Part shown: in pieces, positions 33,725-44,345 of the stretch
Layout: every line of letters begins with the position of its first letter
How positions within the stretch are numbered: the first letter of the stretch is position 1
Assembly: GCA_036785325.1 (NCBI GenBank)
Contig: JAXIVH010000066.1
Location: forward strand, 868,001-932,000
Source of the DNA: Urophycis tenuis
Taxonomy: Eukaryota > Chordata > Actinopteri > Gadiformes > Phycidae
DNA length: 64,000 nt
Direction of reading: 5' to 3'
Position numbers and translations under genes: made by a program
Notes under the pieces: generated by a model
Databases searched by the model: none
What the model saw: the letters and a program-made list of their open reading frames with translations, nothing else
What the model was told of the DNA's origin: nothing

Positions 33725-33812
33725 AACAATGTGGACTTGCATGGTTTTGAAACAAACACTAACATGTGGATTGTAACATACAGTAGAACCTCCCGAAAAA
33801 TCCTTATTGGTG

Positions 33813-33885
33813 TCTCTGTGGCGCAGTTGAGAGAGCTGCTACACATCTGTTCTGTAGACAGGGGTTCAAGTCCTGCTAAGGGTAA
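33813..33885 (+). pseudogene. tRNA-like relic
   Basis: CTGTGGCGCAGTTGAGAGAGC (A-box-like) and GGGGTTCAAGTCC (B box and T loop) lie at tRNA-like spacing. TCTGT/ACAGG is a possible, imperfect anticodon or variable region. Acceptor ends do not pair. Confidence 0.5.
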
Positions 33886-33934
33886 TTTGTGTGAATGTCT
33901 GGGTGAATGGATGAAATTCTTGCGTCCATTCATC

Positions 33935-34020
33935 ACAATGGGAATAAATGGATGAATGAATGTTGGGTGGTGAATGAGTGAGTGAATGAGTGAATGAATG
34001 AGTGAATGACTTCATCCATC
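33935..34020. repeat. (GAAT)n-like simple repeat
   Basis: Interrupted GAATGAGT/GAATGAAT tetranucleotide tract following the tRNA-like relic. Confidence 0.8.
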
Positions 34021-34216
34021 CATTCCCATGCGAATGAGTGAGTGGGGACGCGGGTGGGCAAAGTCGGTAAGTGGGTGGGGGATTAGAGCCCGACACAGAA
34101 CAGATAGGTACAGCTCTCTCACTGAAGACACCTTCCTTTGTTAAAAATTAGAAGACATTTAAGAAAACTTTTTCTATAAACCCCTGAGAATGACAAGGAG
34201 CCAACATACAGCTCAG

Positions 34217-34281
34217 CCCGGGACTTGAACCCTGGTCTCCAGAACTGTACACAAGCAGCTCTATCCACTACACCACCACGG
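34217..34281 (-). pseudogene. tRNA-like relic, copy 1 of a tandem pair
   Basis: On the minus strand GGTGGTGTAGTGGATAGAGC (A-box-like) precedes CAGGGTTCAAGTCCC (B box). Part of a 126-bp tandem duplication. Confidence 0.55.
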
Positions 34282-34472
34282 CATATTCCTTGACATGTTC
34301 AGAGTTTTATACTAGACTTAGAAGTCAGACAATAAAGTAACAGGTAGGACTTGAACCCTGGTCTCCAGAACTGTACACAAGGAGCTCTATCCACTACACC
34401 ACCACGGTACATTCGTAGACATGTTCAGAGTTTTATACTAGACTTAGAAGTCAGACAATAAAGTAACAGCTG
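34221..34472. repeat. 126-bp tandem duplication carrying two tRNA-like relics
   Basis: GGACTTGAACCCTGGTCTCC occurs at 34221 and 34347, and ATGTTCAGAGTTTTATACTA recurs at the same spacing, giving two units of 126 bp with few differences. Confidence 0.9.
34343..34409 (-). pseudogene. tRNA-like relic, copy 2 of a tandem pair
   Basis: Same A and B boxes as copy 1. CCAGGGTTCAAGTCC is intact, but the 3' acceptor side differs (GGTAGGAC instead of CCCGGGAC), so at least one copy has lost its acceptor stem. Confidence 0.55.
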
Positions 34473-35110
34473 AGGGTGGTGTACAGGCTCTGACCTCAAC
34501 CAGGCGCTCCAGAGATACCTACCAAGTGCTCCAACTCTATCTTCAAACGCTCATCCCAGTCCTGGTTCAACTGTGGCAGGGCAGAGGTACAACCACAACA
34601 CCTCTAAATCCATCCACTGTATGTTTTGTTATGGCCCGGCTCTAGGACCATAGAAAATAACAGAAAGGTGTGAGGATTTAGCTAAATGAAAATAATTTAT
34701 TCCACAACAGATAATTAAGTTTAACAAATCTAACAAAGTAGAATAAACAGATTTAACAAAGAAAGCTGGACAAAAATCATCCTGCCAGTATTATCTTGAG
34801 CCATCTCCCATAAACCATACAATGAAGTCAAGTCCTTGGGGCTGCAACGGTATGTATGTATGTCAGATGCCACAAAGAAGCTAATCAGTTTATTGATATC
34901 AAAAGCAGGAAGACACTTGTTAAAACACTTTGCACATCCGTTTATGCCAGAAATACAACTCCAGAGACTCTCACAGCCCTGCCATCGCCATTAAACAATT
35001 GTCAAAAAAACACATGACATTTACAATTACATTTAGGCCATTTAGCAGACGCTTCTATCCATTTCAAGCATTTCAATTGCAGTTCTGTCATTGACATGAC
35101 AGAACTGACA
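34473..35110. other. unassigned; fish dispersed-repeat motif near 35022-35065
   Basis: No gene. About 34550-34590 shares a stretch (GTTCAACTGTGGCAGGGCAG) with 33007-33030, next to the L2 end. TTACATTTAGGCCATTTAGC followed by AGACGCTTCTATCC (35027-35060) is a motif I recall as very common in teleost dispersed repeats. Confidence 0.4.
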
Positions 35111-35114
35111 GCGA

Positions 35115-36167
35115 TCAGCCGACGGGGTGCAGCGTGACTTCATAGCAGTAGTGATACACACCGTGGAACGTCCCCACCTCGTGCACCGTGACGACCGCGG
35201 CCCCGCCCCCCCGGCCCTCCGTCTCCAGCCACGGCAGCCTGGGGTCCTCGTCCGAGAACTGGAGCAGCCGCCCGGAGCCCCGCAGCGTCCTCAGGCCCTG
35301 CCTCACCACGCGGCCCGCCTTCCTGCCACCCTCCTTGGACCGCAGCAGGGCGTCCGTGGTGCCCTTGTCCGCGATCAGGTCCAAGCACCGCGCCCCCAAG
35401 TGCGCGATCAGGTCCCCGCAGTCGAGCTCCAGGAAGGCGAGCGCGGAGCGCGGGTGCTTGGGTTCGATGGCGTGGGACCCGAGGTGCTCCCGCATTCGGC
35501 GCACGTGACGGTGACCCCAACGGGGGACTGCTGGTATATGCCGGGTCCCAGGGCGGAGGTACCGCAGCCCATGTCCAAGACGTGCAGCGGGTCCACGGTG
35601 CGGGTCAGGGGTTGTAACAGGGGCAGGACCAGGTCCTGGACCGAGTCGAAACCAAAGAACCACTCAAAGTTGTTGAAGGTGCCGCTGCTGTTCTCGGTGT
35701 AGAATCGATCCCAGGTTCTTGTCCATGTTTTCAAAAAGTTCGGCTGGACACAAAACGTAACTTTGTGAGAAATCGGTGTGTCTTCTCGATAGGTCATTTA
35801 TGGTCTAACCCCTTCTTGACACAACCAATGAACTTAGCAGACAACAGGTGCCCAAAACATCATAGGATCATCAAAATATCATAGGACCTATTAACCGTAT
35901 CTGTATGCACCACATATATTAAAAACAATGAAAAATGCATTAACTAAATGCTAATCCTATAAAGGTCAAACCCTAGAATGACCCCTGAACCGAGTCAACA
36001 TTGACGCACGCTGCTATCTAGCAAACAACAATAGTTAGCATTTTATTCATAACGATCGCAGACTGAGACTCACTTGTCAGGGAGGAATGGTGCCTACTGA
36101 ATATCGGTGTAAACCTCAACGTCCCCAAACTCCGGCGAGCTACGGAAAGTAAGGACAGCGGTGACAT
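35115..36167 (-). pseudogene. cskmt: citrate synthase-lysine methyltransferase (METTL12-like), two exons, frame broken
   Basis: Exon 1 (36074-36167) starts MSPLSLLSVARRSLGTLRF, an Arg/Ser-rich mitochondrial presequence. After the intron, exon 2 (from 35743) joins in phase and reads TTELFENMDKN, then a frame slip near 35718 moves to TWDRFYTENSSGTF, FEWFFGFDSVQDLVLPLL and VLDMGCGTS (SAM-binding motif I). A second break near 35515 loses the segment after VTCA. The frame resumes at RRMREHLGSHA, FLELDCGDLIAHLG, ADKGTTDALL, LLQFSDEDPRLP and VTVHEVGTFHGVYHY, and stops at 35115. The layout and motifs (EWFFGF, DKGT, QFSDEDP) match CSKMT, a mitochondrial methyltransferase acting on citrate synthase. 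No poly(A) or intron loss, so not a processed copy. Either a decayed duplicate or a real gene with sequencing or assembly errors in GC-rich DNA. Confidence 0.85.
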
Positions 36168-36241
36168 GTTGTTGTCCTTTCGCTCCCACAGAATGAAATG
36201 AATGGACGTCCCGGTGACGGTGCTTTAAACGCGGCCTTCTG

Positions 36242-36255
36242 GCGCCACCTGCTGG
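36242..36255 (-). promoter_or_regulatory. CTCF-consensus motif upstream of cskmt
   Basis: CCAGCAGGTGGCGC on the minus strand fits the 14-bp CTCF core (CCASYAGRKGGCRS) at every position. It lies about 75 bp upstream of the cskmt start codon. Binding cannot be judged from sequence. Confidence 0.5.
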
Positions 36256-36918
36256 TTCAACCTAGACACGTCATTTGCCGAAAAAGCAGTGGTACAAACC
36301 AAACGCGGTACAATTTTCTAGTTGACTTTGTTGATTTAGGCTGTTTACGGGCCGAGGTGGTGTATTTGGATGACAGGAGCACCAGGTTACCCAGATAGCC
36401 ATTGGACGCTGTAACAGAACAGGGCCGCAACCGCAATACGATAGAGCAGGATCTGGCCCGGCTCCGCCTCACGGACTCGTTTCTGAGTCCAAACCTTATA
36501 TACAGTATATACAGTCAATGGTCCAAACGCACATCGGGCCGAAGCCGTTTCGGATCCGTTTTTCGGGGTTGTTGCAGTTATGTGCCAAGGCCGTTCCAGC
36601 GCCACCTGATCATGGCGTCACAGATGGGGAACAGGTCCGTAAAATGACTCCGCTTACCGGACCAGTGCCAGATGTGAAACGATGTGAAATCTAGGACAAG
36701 ACACTATCTGGCCCATGTTTGCATAATTTTACCGAAACAGAGAAAGTGCATTCTTTCAGACAGCCATCAGAAAAAATACGTAGGCTACAATTAGCTGAAA
36801 TAACTCGTTTTAATGATTAAAACGCATATCAACCATATATAACCAACGTGACTTTTTACTTTTACTACTACAGGTAGTGCAGGCAGGCCCAAGTACGTCT
36901 CTCTCATAGACTGTATAT
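36256..36918. other. unassigned sequence between cskmt promoter and inverted repeat
   Basis: No gene recognised. ATATACAGTCAATGG near 36508 and its inverted relative CATAGACTGTATAT near 36906 may be ends of an unidentified short element. Confidence 0.35.
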
Positions 36919-38663
36919 GTCTCGCTGCGGCCCGCGGGAAGGCGCGGCTTGACATCACGCCCCGCCCACATCACGGACAAGTGCATTCTGGGATTTGCTT
37001 GCGCCCGACCGGTACCAGTGCATTATGGGATTTGCTTGCGATTAAACACGATTACGCCGAGTTTAGTGGTTTATCCATATCCAGCAGGTGATTTTGTAAC
37101 CTAACTCTTACGTTTCATTAGAAATAATAAATGGGAACTCCTCAAATCATTTGTTGTGCAGTAGTGAAATATTTTATGTTAAATCAAGGTGTATCAAGTG
37201 TTCACGAACACATATTGATTTACTACTTTCTCGATTTTATGTCACTCCGGAAGAAAGAGTTGGACCCCGAAATTGCTGAAGTGTTATCCTTAAACCGCGA
37301 ACACCCAAGAGACAACAAAACAGTAACTTTTTTCCGATACCCAAGCATCCCCGCCCCCTGGCTACTCTGCCAACCCCCTGCAACGCCTGACATCGCTCTA
37401 CAGGCGCTGTCAGCAGTTAACAGAGAGCAAGGACATAGGCAAGAGACAACGCAATCAGGCGCGTAGAATACGGTGGAGACGCGTACCTACCAGTTTTCTT
37501 CATGAGTCATTTTGTACCCACCACTTTTTATGAAAGAATCCCCCGTGTGGGACTCGCACCGGTGTCTTTCATCACTACATCAGTAAATGCAGTCCGAGTT
37601 ACGTCAAGCTCGACGAAGAGAGAAGAACTCTACTCTTATAAGTCGCTTTAGTATGACAGGGTCTCAAGCGGACTTTTCACGCGGTCAAGAACGGAGTGGT
37701 AGTGGTATTACAAGATGCCATAGTGCGTTGAGTAATGGTGCTCCCTGACTCATCCCAAAAACAACAGTCAACAAAGTGAACGTAATGAAACAGTGAAATG
37801 CAACCCAACATCTCCTGAACATTCGCCTCCAAACCCTATCTAATAGCAATAACATGTAATGACACAGAATGCCAGAATGTCGCAATGCATTCTGGGAAAC
37901 ACTCCCCCAACACGTTACAATATCCATGATTTCCTCAGGCATGTACAAGTTAAACTGATAATACAAGAAAATACAAAAGCATTAAACTAAATTACACAAA
38001 ATAGAAACATTTAATTTGATTTGTGTCCGATGACGAGAGAGAGACGGAGAGAGAGCTAGCACTTTGGTAGAGAGACATAGAGTAACAATAACAGAGAGCG
38101 AGCGCCGGTCTCGATAAAGCCGTTAATCAGAGAAATGAAACGTTATTTCCCGATTGTTTCACAGCGGTTACATTCAGCAGGTAGACACGGCCATGATCTG
38201 CACCTATCTGAATCACATTATCCAATGAAAAGTATTAGAGCTCTGTGCGTGAGCATAGTCAAGACATCGCGTCTGTGTGTGTGTGCGCGCGTGTGTGTGT
38301 GTCATCATCACATTTTTGTATACATTTTTATTAATTAACATGACCTGCGCGAAAGGGGGAAAAATGAATGCGCGTCATTGTACCCAGCACTTCTGAAAAT
38401 GCACTTCCGAATGCGTCTCTGTCCCCAGCACATTTCAAACCAAACCTACGCCCATGAACGCAATGCACACAAAGCATTAACACACCATGGGCACATTATA
38501 CAAGAACTTACACTACACACATCAAACACATCCAGGACGTTACACTATTATACAAATGATATTACAAGTCACCTATTCCTATACTCAATCCCAGAATGCA
38601 CTTGTCCGTGATGTGGGCGGGGCGTGATGTCAAGCCGCGCCTTCCCGCGGGCCGCAGCGAGAC
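36919..38663. mobile_element. 1.7-kb element bounded by 77-bp perfect inverted repeats
   Basis: The segment 36919-36995 (starts GTCTCGCTGCGG) is repeated exactly in inverted orientation at 38587-38663. The repeats are GC-rich and carry a GC box (GGGCGGGGC), a CRE-like TGATGTCA and CCCAGAATGCA. The interior (about 1.6 kb) has no recognisable transposase. The frame 37131-37466 (KELDPEIAEVLSLNREHPRD) is unassigned, and there are GAGA- and GT-rich simple repeats near 38035-38105 and 38272-38303. No clear target duplication was seen at the outer edges. It could be a foldback-type DNA transposon or an inverted local duplication of a promoter. Confidence 0.55.
37881..37898 (-). promoter_or_regulatory. 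ZNF143/STAF-type site
   Basis: Minus-strand TTCCCAGAATGCATTGCG matches the vertebrate STAF (SBS) consensus completely. Three shorter relatives lie at 36980-36995, 37017-37030 and 38587-38602, two of them inside the 77-bp inverted repeats. Confidence 0.55.
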
Positions 38664-39080
38664 GCTTCTCAGGCGATGGCGTGCAGGTCACGTTGGTTCT
38701 ATTGACGGAAGTAACAGCGGGAGGGGGAGAGGATCTTTTAGGAGGGATATTACTGCGCCGATGTGGAGGTGCTCCCAGGTGTTATTCCGCCATACATTAT
38801 AGTTATCCTTTTTTATCCGCTTAGAAAATTGCCATGTTTCATTTTGTGTAACCATACTTGGGTCGTGTAACTACTCATGTAACCGTATTTAAATAGGGAA
38901 AACGTGGAACAGCTCAAGTTTAAACTGTCCAATTTAAACTGTCCTTTTGTTTACAGTGAAGAGGAAAAATAAAGTAGGCTACATTAGTATTTTGCAAAAC
39001 ACTTGAGCCATTTTCATGATTTAAGAGCGGATTGAATTGAATCATATTGAATAGAAATCGAATCGATTTAGGAAATTGGC
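38664..39080. other. unassigned sequence
   Basis: No gene or RNA recognised between the inverted repeat and the Gypsy remnant. Confidence 0.4.
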
Positions 39081-39082
39081 CA

Positions 39083-39405
39083 CGATACCTAGCCCTAATC
39101 CCAACAGTGAAGAAACAAGTCTCCACACCTGTGCTGGAGGCCATGAAAAAACTGAAGGAAAAACAAAAGAGATACTTTGATCGCACAGCAAAAGCACTGC
39201 AACCTCTGCATGCGGGCGACAGAGTCAGAGTTTTCAACACAGAAAGACGGGACTGGCAGCGCGCTGGAGCAGTGCTGAATGAAGTGGCTCCGAGGTCCTA
39301 CGCAGTCCAGACGGACACCGGGGCTGTGGTCAGACGAAACATGAGGAGGAGCACAGGGACAAACATGCACAGCATGGAACAGACAATCAACCAGATGTTT
39401 TAGAG
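39083..39405 (+). pseudogene. Ty3/Gypsy pol remnant: integrase C-terminal part
   Basis: The frame 39047-39403 encodes PVLEAMKKLKEKQKRYFDRT, LQPLHAGDRVRVFN, a DWQRAG segment, APRSYAVQTDTGAVVRRN and then a non-homologous tail. A Lys-rich helix with YFDR, a beta-barrel with GDxVR and APRSY-V is the end of Gypsy integrases that binds DNA. Upstream integrase core, RNase H and reverse transcriptase are absent, and no LTR was found. Inactive fragment. Confidence 0.75.
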
Positions 39406-39546
39406 GAGAATGCACCTGTCATGATGGAGCCAGAGGCAGCTCCAGAGAGACGGTCAGAGCACATTAGAAAAGCCCCTGACAGACTTGATCTATAGCAGAA
39501 GGCTGTAAGCTCATTATTACACAGTTGAGCTATGATAAGTTTGTTT

Positions 39547-39571
<25 letters not shown>
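39547..39571 (+). repeat. 25-nt A-tract
   Basis: Uninterrupted A run about 140 bp after the Gypsy fragment. It could be the tail of a retroposed copy of that fragment, but no duplication was found. Confidence 0.6.
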
Positions 39572-39578
<7 letters not shown>

Positions 39579-40974
39579 ATCAGTTAAAAGTGTTAACATC
39601 AGGTAATGTAATGTTGAGCGTTAGTTAATACCAGGTAATTTGTAGCCTTATTGTTGAGTCATATTCTCATGCTCAGGTTAGGCTAAAGTAATCGTGACAG
39701 TCTGTTTTTTGTGAGGCGGTGGTAAAGACCGTCCTCCAACGGTGTGCTAAGTACTGGCAACAAATTATTATTTATTTATTTATATGTTTAAAGAGTGCAC
39801 AGTGAATCTGTTTTTGTTTACTGAATAAGGGAGATAGATGTAAGGATATCCTGCGAGACACTCTTAATGTTTAATTAAGTTAGTTGAATACTTTCCAGCT
39901 AAGGTGTCAGTCGCACATCCATATGTAACTGCTGTGTACCCGCCCCGCCAAGAACCCACACACAGGCTGGATTGGATGATGTGGTTCTTTATAAGGTAGC
40001 TGCAATGAGTGGTAGATACACTCACACACACACACACACACAAAATGTGGTTTAGCACCTCCACTGGATTTGATGTCCCAAGCAGAGCTGGAAGACTGCG
40101 GAAGTACATTACATCTTTTTTTTATTTTTTTTTTTACAATTACTTGAAATGCATTTTAAGATGTGACTTAATACAATGGTTTTCATAGTTTTCACGTTAC
40201 TGCTTTTACAATGAATTCGATACAATACATTCTTAACTTGTTCTTTTTTTTAACAAACATCATCCTTTTTTTATATATTTATGAAATAGAAAGTAGAAAA
40301 ATACTAAATGCAAGACACAACAACAAATAACACAGTGTAAATAATTACACTGTGTAGCGGCACCCATCAGTGGTGACCATCAAATTCAACAGACCACGTT
40401 GTCCCCTTGTTAAACATGGCGGACAAAATGAACCCGAAACGTAAACGTCTTGCGACATTAAACACACATAGTGCAACAATTATTACCTGCAATGGTAGAT
40501 GGTAGATACACACACGCATACAAAATATGTGGTTTAGCACCTCCACTGGATTCGACGTCTACAGGGGGGAATAACATTTCAGTGCAAAAATAATAACGCT
40601 ACAAACGTGAGCAACAACTCATGTAAAACGAAAATGCACCAAGATAGTATATCGACAAATGCCGTTACGTGACTGCATCTGACAATAAATCTCACGTTAG
40701 CTTTAGTGTACTTTATAATACTTTTGCAGAGCAACATCAGACCGCGGCTTACCCCAAGCAGAGAGCTGGAAGACTGCTAAGAGCATCCGGGTTGCGGTCA
40801 TACTTTTAGGCACCAATAGATAGGCGCAATTGAACCTCTCATTACAGGGCAAAACACTGTTCATACTGTTTACACTTTTTATACAACTGTTTATACAATG
40901 TCCATACTGTTTATTTATTAATGTTTATCACTGACAATAAAGGTGACTTGATATGTGTGCTATTTTTGTTCCAC
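39572..40974. other. unassigned, with two diverged copies of a 60-bp segment
   Basis: TGGTAGATACACTCACAC with TGTGGTTTAGCACCTCCACT (40011-40078) is repeated, diverged, at 40501-40560. AGAGCTGGAAGACTGC recurs at about 40084 and 40762. (CA)n and T-rich tracts are present. No gene seen. From about 40858 to 40975 the sequence is the flank of the cassette family (TTTATACAACTGTTTATACA), so a partial cassette end lies at the right boundary of the core. Confidence 0.5.
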
Positions 40975-41511
40975 AGTCAACAGAACACACATGAATCAGC
41001 TTATTATTTCGACGACCCTTGGGCAAATATAGTCATGCCATACGCCGTTGGAAAGCTTAGATTTCCCCGCTTAGAATGGGCCCATCGCCGAGCAATTTGG
41101 TTGCTCACAGACAAAACTGCGTCAGGTTGACTGAAGTCTACCCAGCAGCTAAAAACATACCTTCAACGTTTCAATTAAGATAAATCTTTCAATAAAGAAC
41201 ACAAATTAATTAGCTTAGTATTTCAACAACCCATGAGTCAATATAGTCTTGCCATACGCCGTTGGAAAGCTTAGATTTCCAAGCTTAAAATGAGCCCATC
41301 CGTGAGCAGTCTGGTTGATCGCAGACTAAACTGCGTCAGGTTGACTGAAGTCTACCCAGCAGCTAAAAACATACCTTCAACGTTTCAATTAACATCAATC
41401 TTTCAATAAAGAACACAAATTAATTAGCTTATTATTTCATCGACCCATGAGTCAATATAGTCTTGCCATACGCCGTTGGAAAGCTTAGATTTCCCCGCTT
41501 AAAATGAGCCC
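40975..41511 (-). repeat. satellite, right array, minus orientation
   Basis: About 2.5 monomers in the reverse of the left array orientation (CGCCGTTGGAAAGCTTAGAT). It starts with the same junction (ACACATGAATCAGCTTATTA) that follows every cassette. Confidence 0.95.
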
Positions 41512-42318
41512 AAAATGTATCATTGAAGCCATCATTGAGACTTTTCTTTTTCAATTATACCGCATGAACATGGGTCTGCAATAAAGCTTTATATATATTT
41601 ATGTGTGTGTGTGTGTGTTTTAATCACTTACTTGGAACGGCATGATCCCACATCGCTGGGAAGGGACGGCGTTAACGAGGTGGGCGTGCAACCCCTCGAG
41701 AGAGTTGCTGCCTCGCCGGCACTTGTACTTGTTCAGCCGGATGCCGTTCTTCACAACCACCTTCACAGAGACATACAGCTGTATGCCAGGGGGGTCCTGT
41801 AACACACAACCTATTGCAAGGTCCTCATTTATGCTGGTGTCATTTTGAAATGTTACCATATACAAGTTTGAATGGTTTTGACACATGATGACTGCAGAGA
41901 CAGCTGCAGGAAGGCCCACGAAGCAGGACGGAGGGGGCCTGTGGCTGTGCGGGGAGGACCAGCGGTATGGGTGCTGCCGACACAGGGGGCGGGCGGGCCA
42001 CAGGCTGACGCAGCAGGAGGCCTCGGCTGGAGGCGGGTGGGCGCAGGAGGCTTCGGCCGGGTGGAGGACGACAACGCAGTGGGCTGAACGGGCCGGTTGG
42101 TGGGAGTCACAGGCTCTGGCTCATCAACAAATAATCTGGAAATATAAAATACACACGTGATCAGTATTGATATTGATATCTTTTATAAGAACACTGTTCA
42201 TACTGTTTACACTTTTTATACAACTGTCTATACAATGTCCATACTGTTTATTTATTAATGTTTATCACTGACAATAAAGGTGACTTGGTATGACTTGAGT
42301 GCTATTTTCCTTCCACAG
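41512..42318 (-). repeat. exon-like cassette, copy 1
   Basis: Cassette with AAATGTATCATTGAAGCC boundary. Its exon (minus, 42135 to 41632) is 504 bp with AG acceptor and GTAAGT donor; the YKCRRGSNSLEGLHAHL part is intact. Confidence 0.9.
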
Positions 42319-43259
42319 TCAACAGAACACAGAACAGAACACAATACAGAACACAAATTAATTAGCTTAGTATTTCAACCACCCTTTGGTGAATATAGTC
42401 TTGCCATACGCCGTTGGAAGGCTTAGATTTCCCTGCTTAAAATGAGCCCATCCCCGGGCAATTTGGTTGCTCACAGACAAAACTGTGTCAGGTTGACTGA
42501 AGTCTACCCAGCAGCTAAAAACATACCTTCAACGTCTCAATTAACATCAATCTTTCATTACAGAACACAAATTAATTAGCTTAGTATTTAAACAAGCCAT
42601 GAGTCAATATAGTCTTGCCATACACAGTTGGAAAGCTTAGATTTCCCCGCTTAAAATGAGCCCATCCGCGAGCAGTCTGGTTGCTCACAGACTAAACTGC
42701 GTCAGGTTGACTGAAGTCTACACAGCAGCTAAAAACATACCTTCAACGTTTCTATTAACATCAATCTTTCCTTACAGAACACAAATTAGTTAGCTTAGTA
42801 TTTCAACGACCCATGAGTCAATATAGTCTTGCCATACGCCGTTGGAAAGCTTAGATTTCCCCGCTTAAAATTAGCCCATCCGCGAGCAGTCTGGTTGATC
42901 ACAGACAAAACTGCATCACGTTGAGTGAAGTCTTCCCAGCAGCTAAAAACATACCTTCAACGTTTCAATTAACATCAATCTTTCCTTACAGAACACAAAT
43001 TAATTAGCTTAGTATTTCAACAACCCTTTGGTTAATATAGTCTTGCCATACGCCATTGGAAAGCTTAGATTTCCCAGCTTAAAATGCGCCCATCCGCGAG
43101 CAATTTGGTTTGCTATCAGACAAAACTGCCTCAGGTTGACTGAAGTCTACCCAGCAGCTAAAAACATACCTTCAACGTTTCAATTAAGATCAATCTTTCA
43201 ATAAAGAACACAAATTAATTAGCTTAGTATTTCAACGACCCTTTGGTGAATATAGTCTT
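42319..43259 (-). repeat. satellite segment, about 4 monomers
   Basis: Monomers between cassettes 1 and 2. The first junction carries an extra short duplication (AGAACAGAACACAATACAGA). Confidence 0.95.
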
Positions 43260-44025
43260 TCATTTGTTTAAGTATATATATATATATATATGTGTGTGTA
43301 CATATGCGTGCGTGCGTGTGTATATGCGCGCGCGCGCGTGTGTTTTTGTGTGTGTTTTAATCACTTACTTGGAATGGCATGATCCCACATCGCTGTGAAG
43401 GGACGGCGTTAACCAGGTGTGCGTGCAACTCCTCGAGAGAGTTGCTGCCTCGCTGGCACTTGTACTTGTTCAGCCGGATGCCGTTCTTCACAACCACCTT
43501 CACAGAGACATACAGCTGTATGCCAGGTGGGTCCTGTAACACACAACCTATTGCAAGGTCCTCATTTATGCTGGTGTCATTTGGAAATGTTACCATATAC
43601 AAGTTTGAATGGTTTTGACACACGTTGACTGCAGAGACAGCTGCAGGAAGGCCCACGAAGCAGGACGGAGGGGGCCTGTGGCTGTGCGGGGAGGACCAGC
43701 GGTATGGGTGCTGCCGACACAGGGGGCGGGCGGGCCACAGGCTGACGCAGCAGGAGGCTTCGGCCGGGTGGAGGACGACAACGCAGTGGGCTGAACGGGC
43801 CGGTTGGTGGGAGTCACAGGCTCTGGCTCATCAACAAATAATCTGGAAATATAAAATACACACGTGATCAGTATTGATATTGATATCTTTTATAAGAACA
43901 CTGTTCATACTGTTTACACTTTTTATACAACTGTTTATACAATGTCCATACTGTTTATTTATTAATGTTTATCACTAACAATGAAGGTGATTTGGTATGA
44001 CTTGTGTGCTATTTTCTTTCCAAAG
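43260..44025 (-). repeat. exon-like cassette, copy 2 (TA/TG/CG microsatellite boundary type)
   Basis: The donor-side boundary is different: CATTTGTTTAAGTATATATA, then (TG)n and (CG)n, in place of the AAATGTATC boundary. The exon (43842 to 43369) is 474 bp, having lost 30 bp of a Pro/Ala-coding repeat in frame. Confidence 0.9.
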
Positions 44026-44345
44026 CCAACAGAACACACATGAATCAGCTTATTATTTCGACGACCCGTAAGTCATATAATCTTGCCATACGCCGTTGGA
44101 AAGCTTAGATTTCCCCGCTTAAAATGAGCCCATCTCCGAGCAATTTGGTTGCTCACAGACAAAACTGCGTCAGGTTGACTGAAGTCTACCCAGCAGCTAA
44201 AAACATACCTTCAACGTTTCAATTAAGATCAATCTTTCAATAAAGAACACAAATTAATTAGCTTAGTATTTCAACGACCCATGAGTCAATATAGTCTTGC
44301 CATACGCCTTTGGAAAGCTTAGATTTCCCCGCTTAAAATGAGCCC
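44026..44345 (-). repeat. satellite segment, about 1.5 monomers
   Basis: Short spacer array; with the next cassette it forms a composite unit of about 1.1 kb. Confidence 0.95.

Noticed and set aside
35127..35702. Plus-strand 191-residue frame in the GC-rich segment
   Set aside because: Antisense shadow of the methyltransferase exon, whose motifs are unmistakable on the minus strand.
37545..37625. tRNA-like B box (minus strand GGTGCGAGTCCCAC)
   Set aside because: No A box at the right spacing and no stems form.
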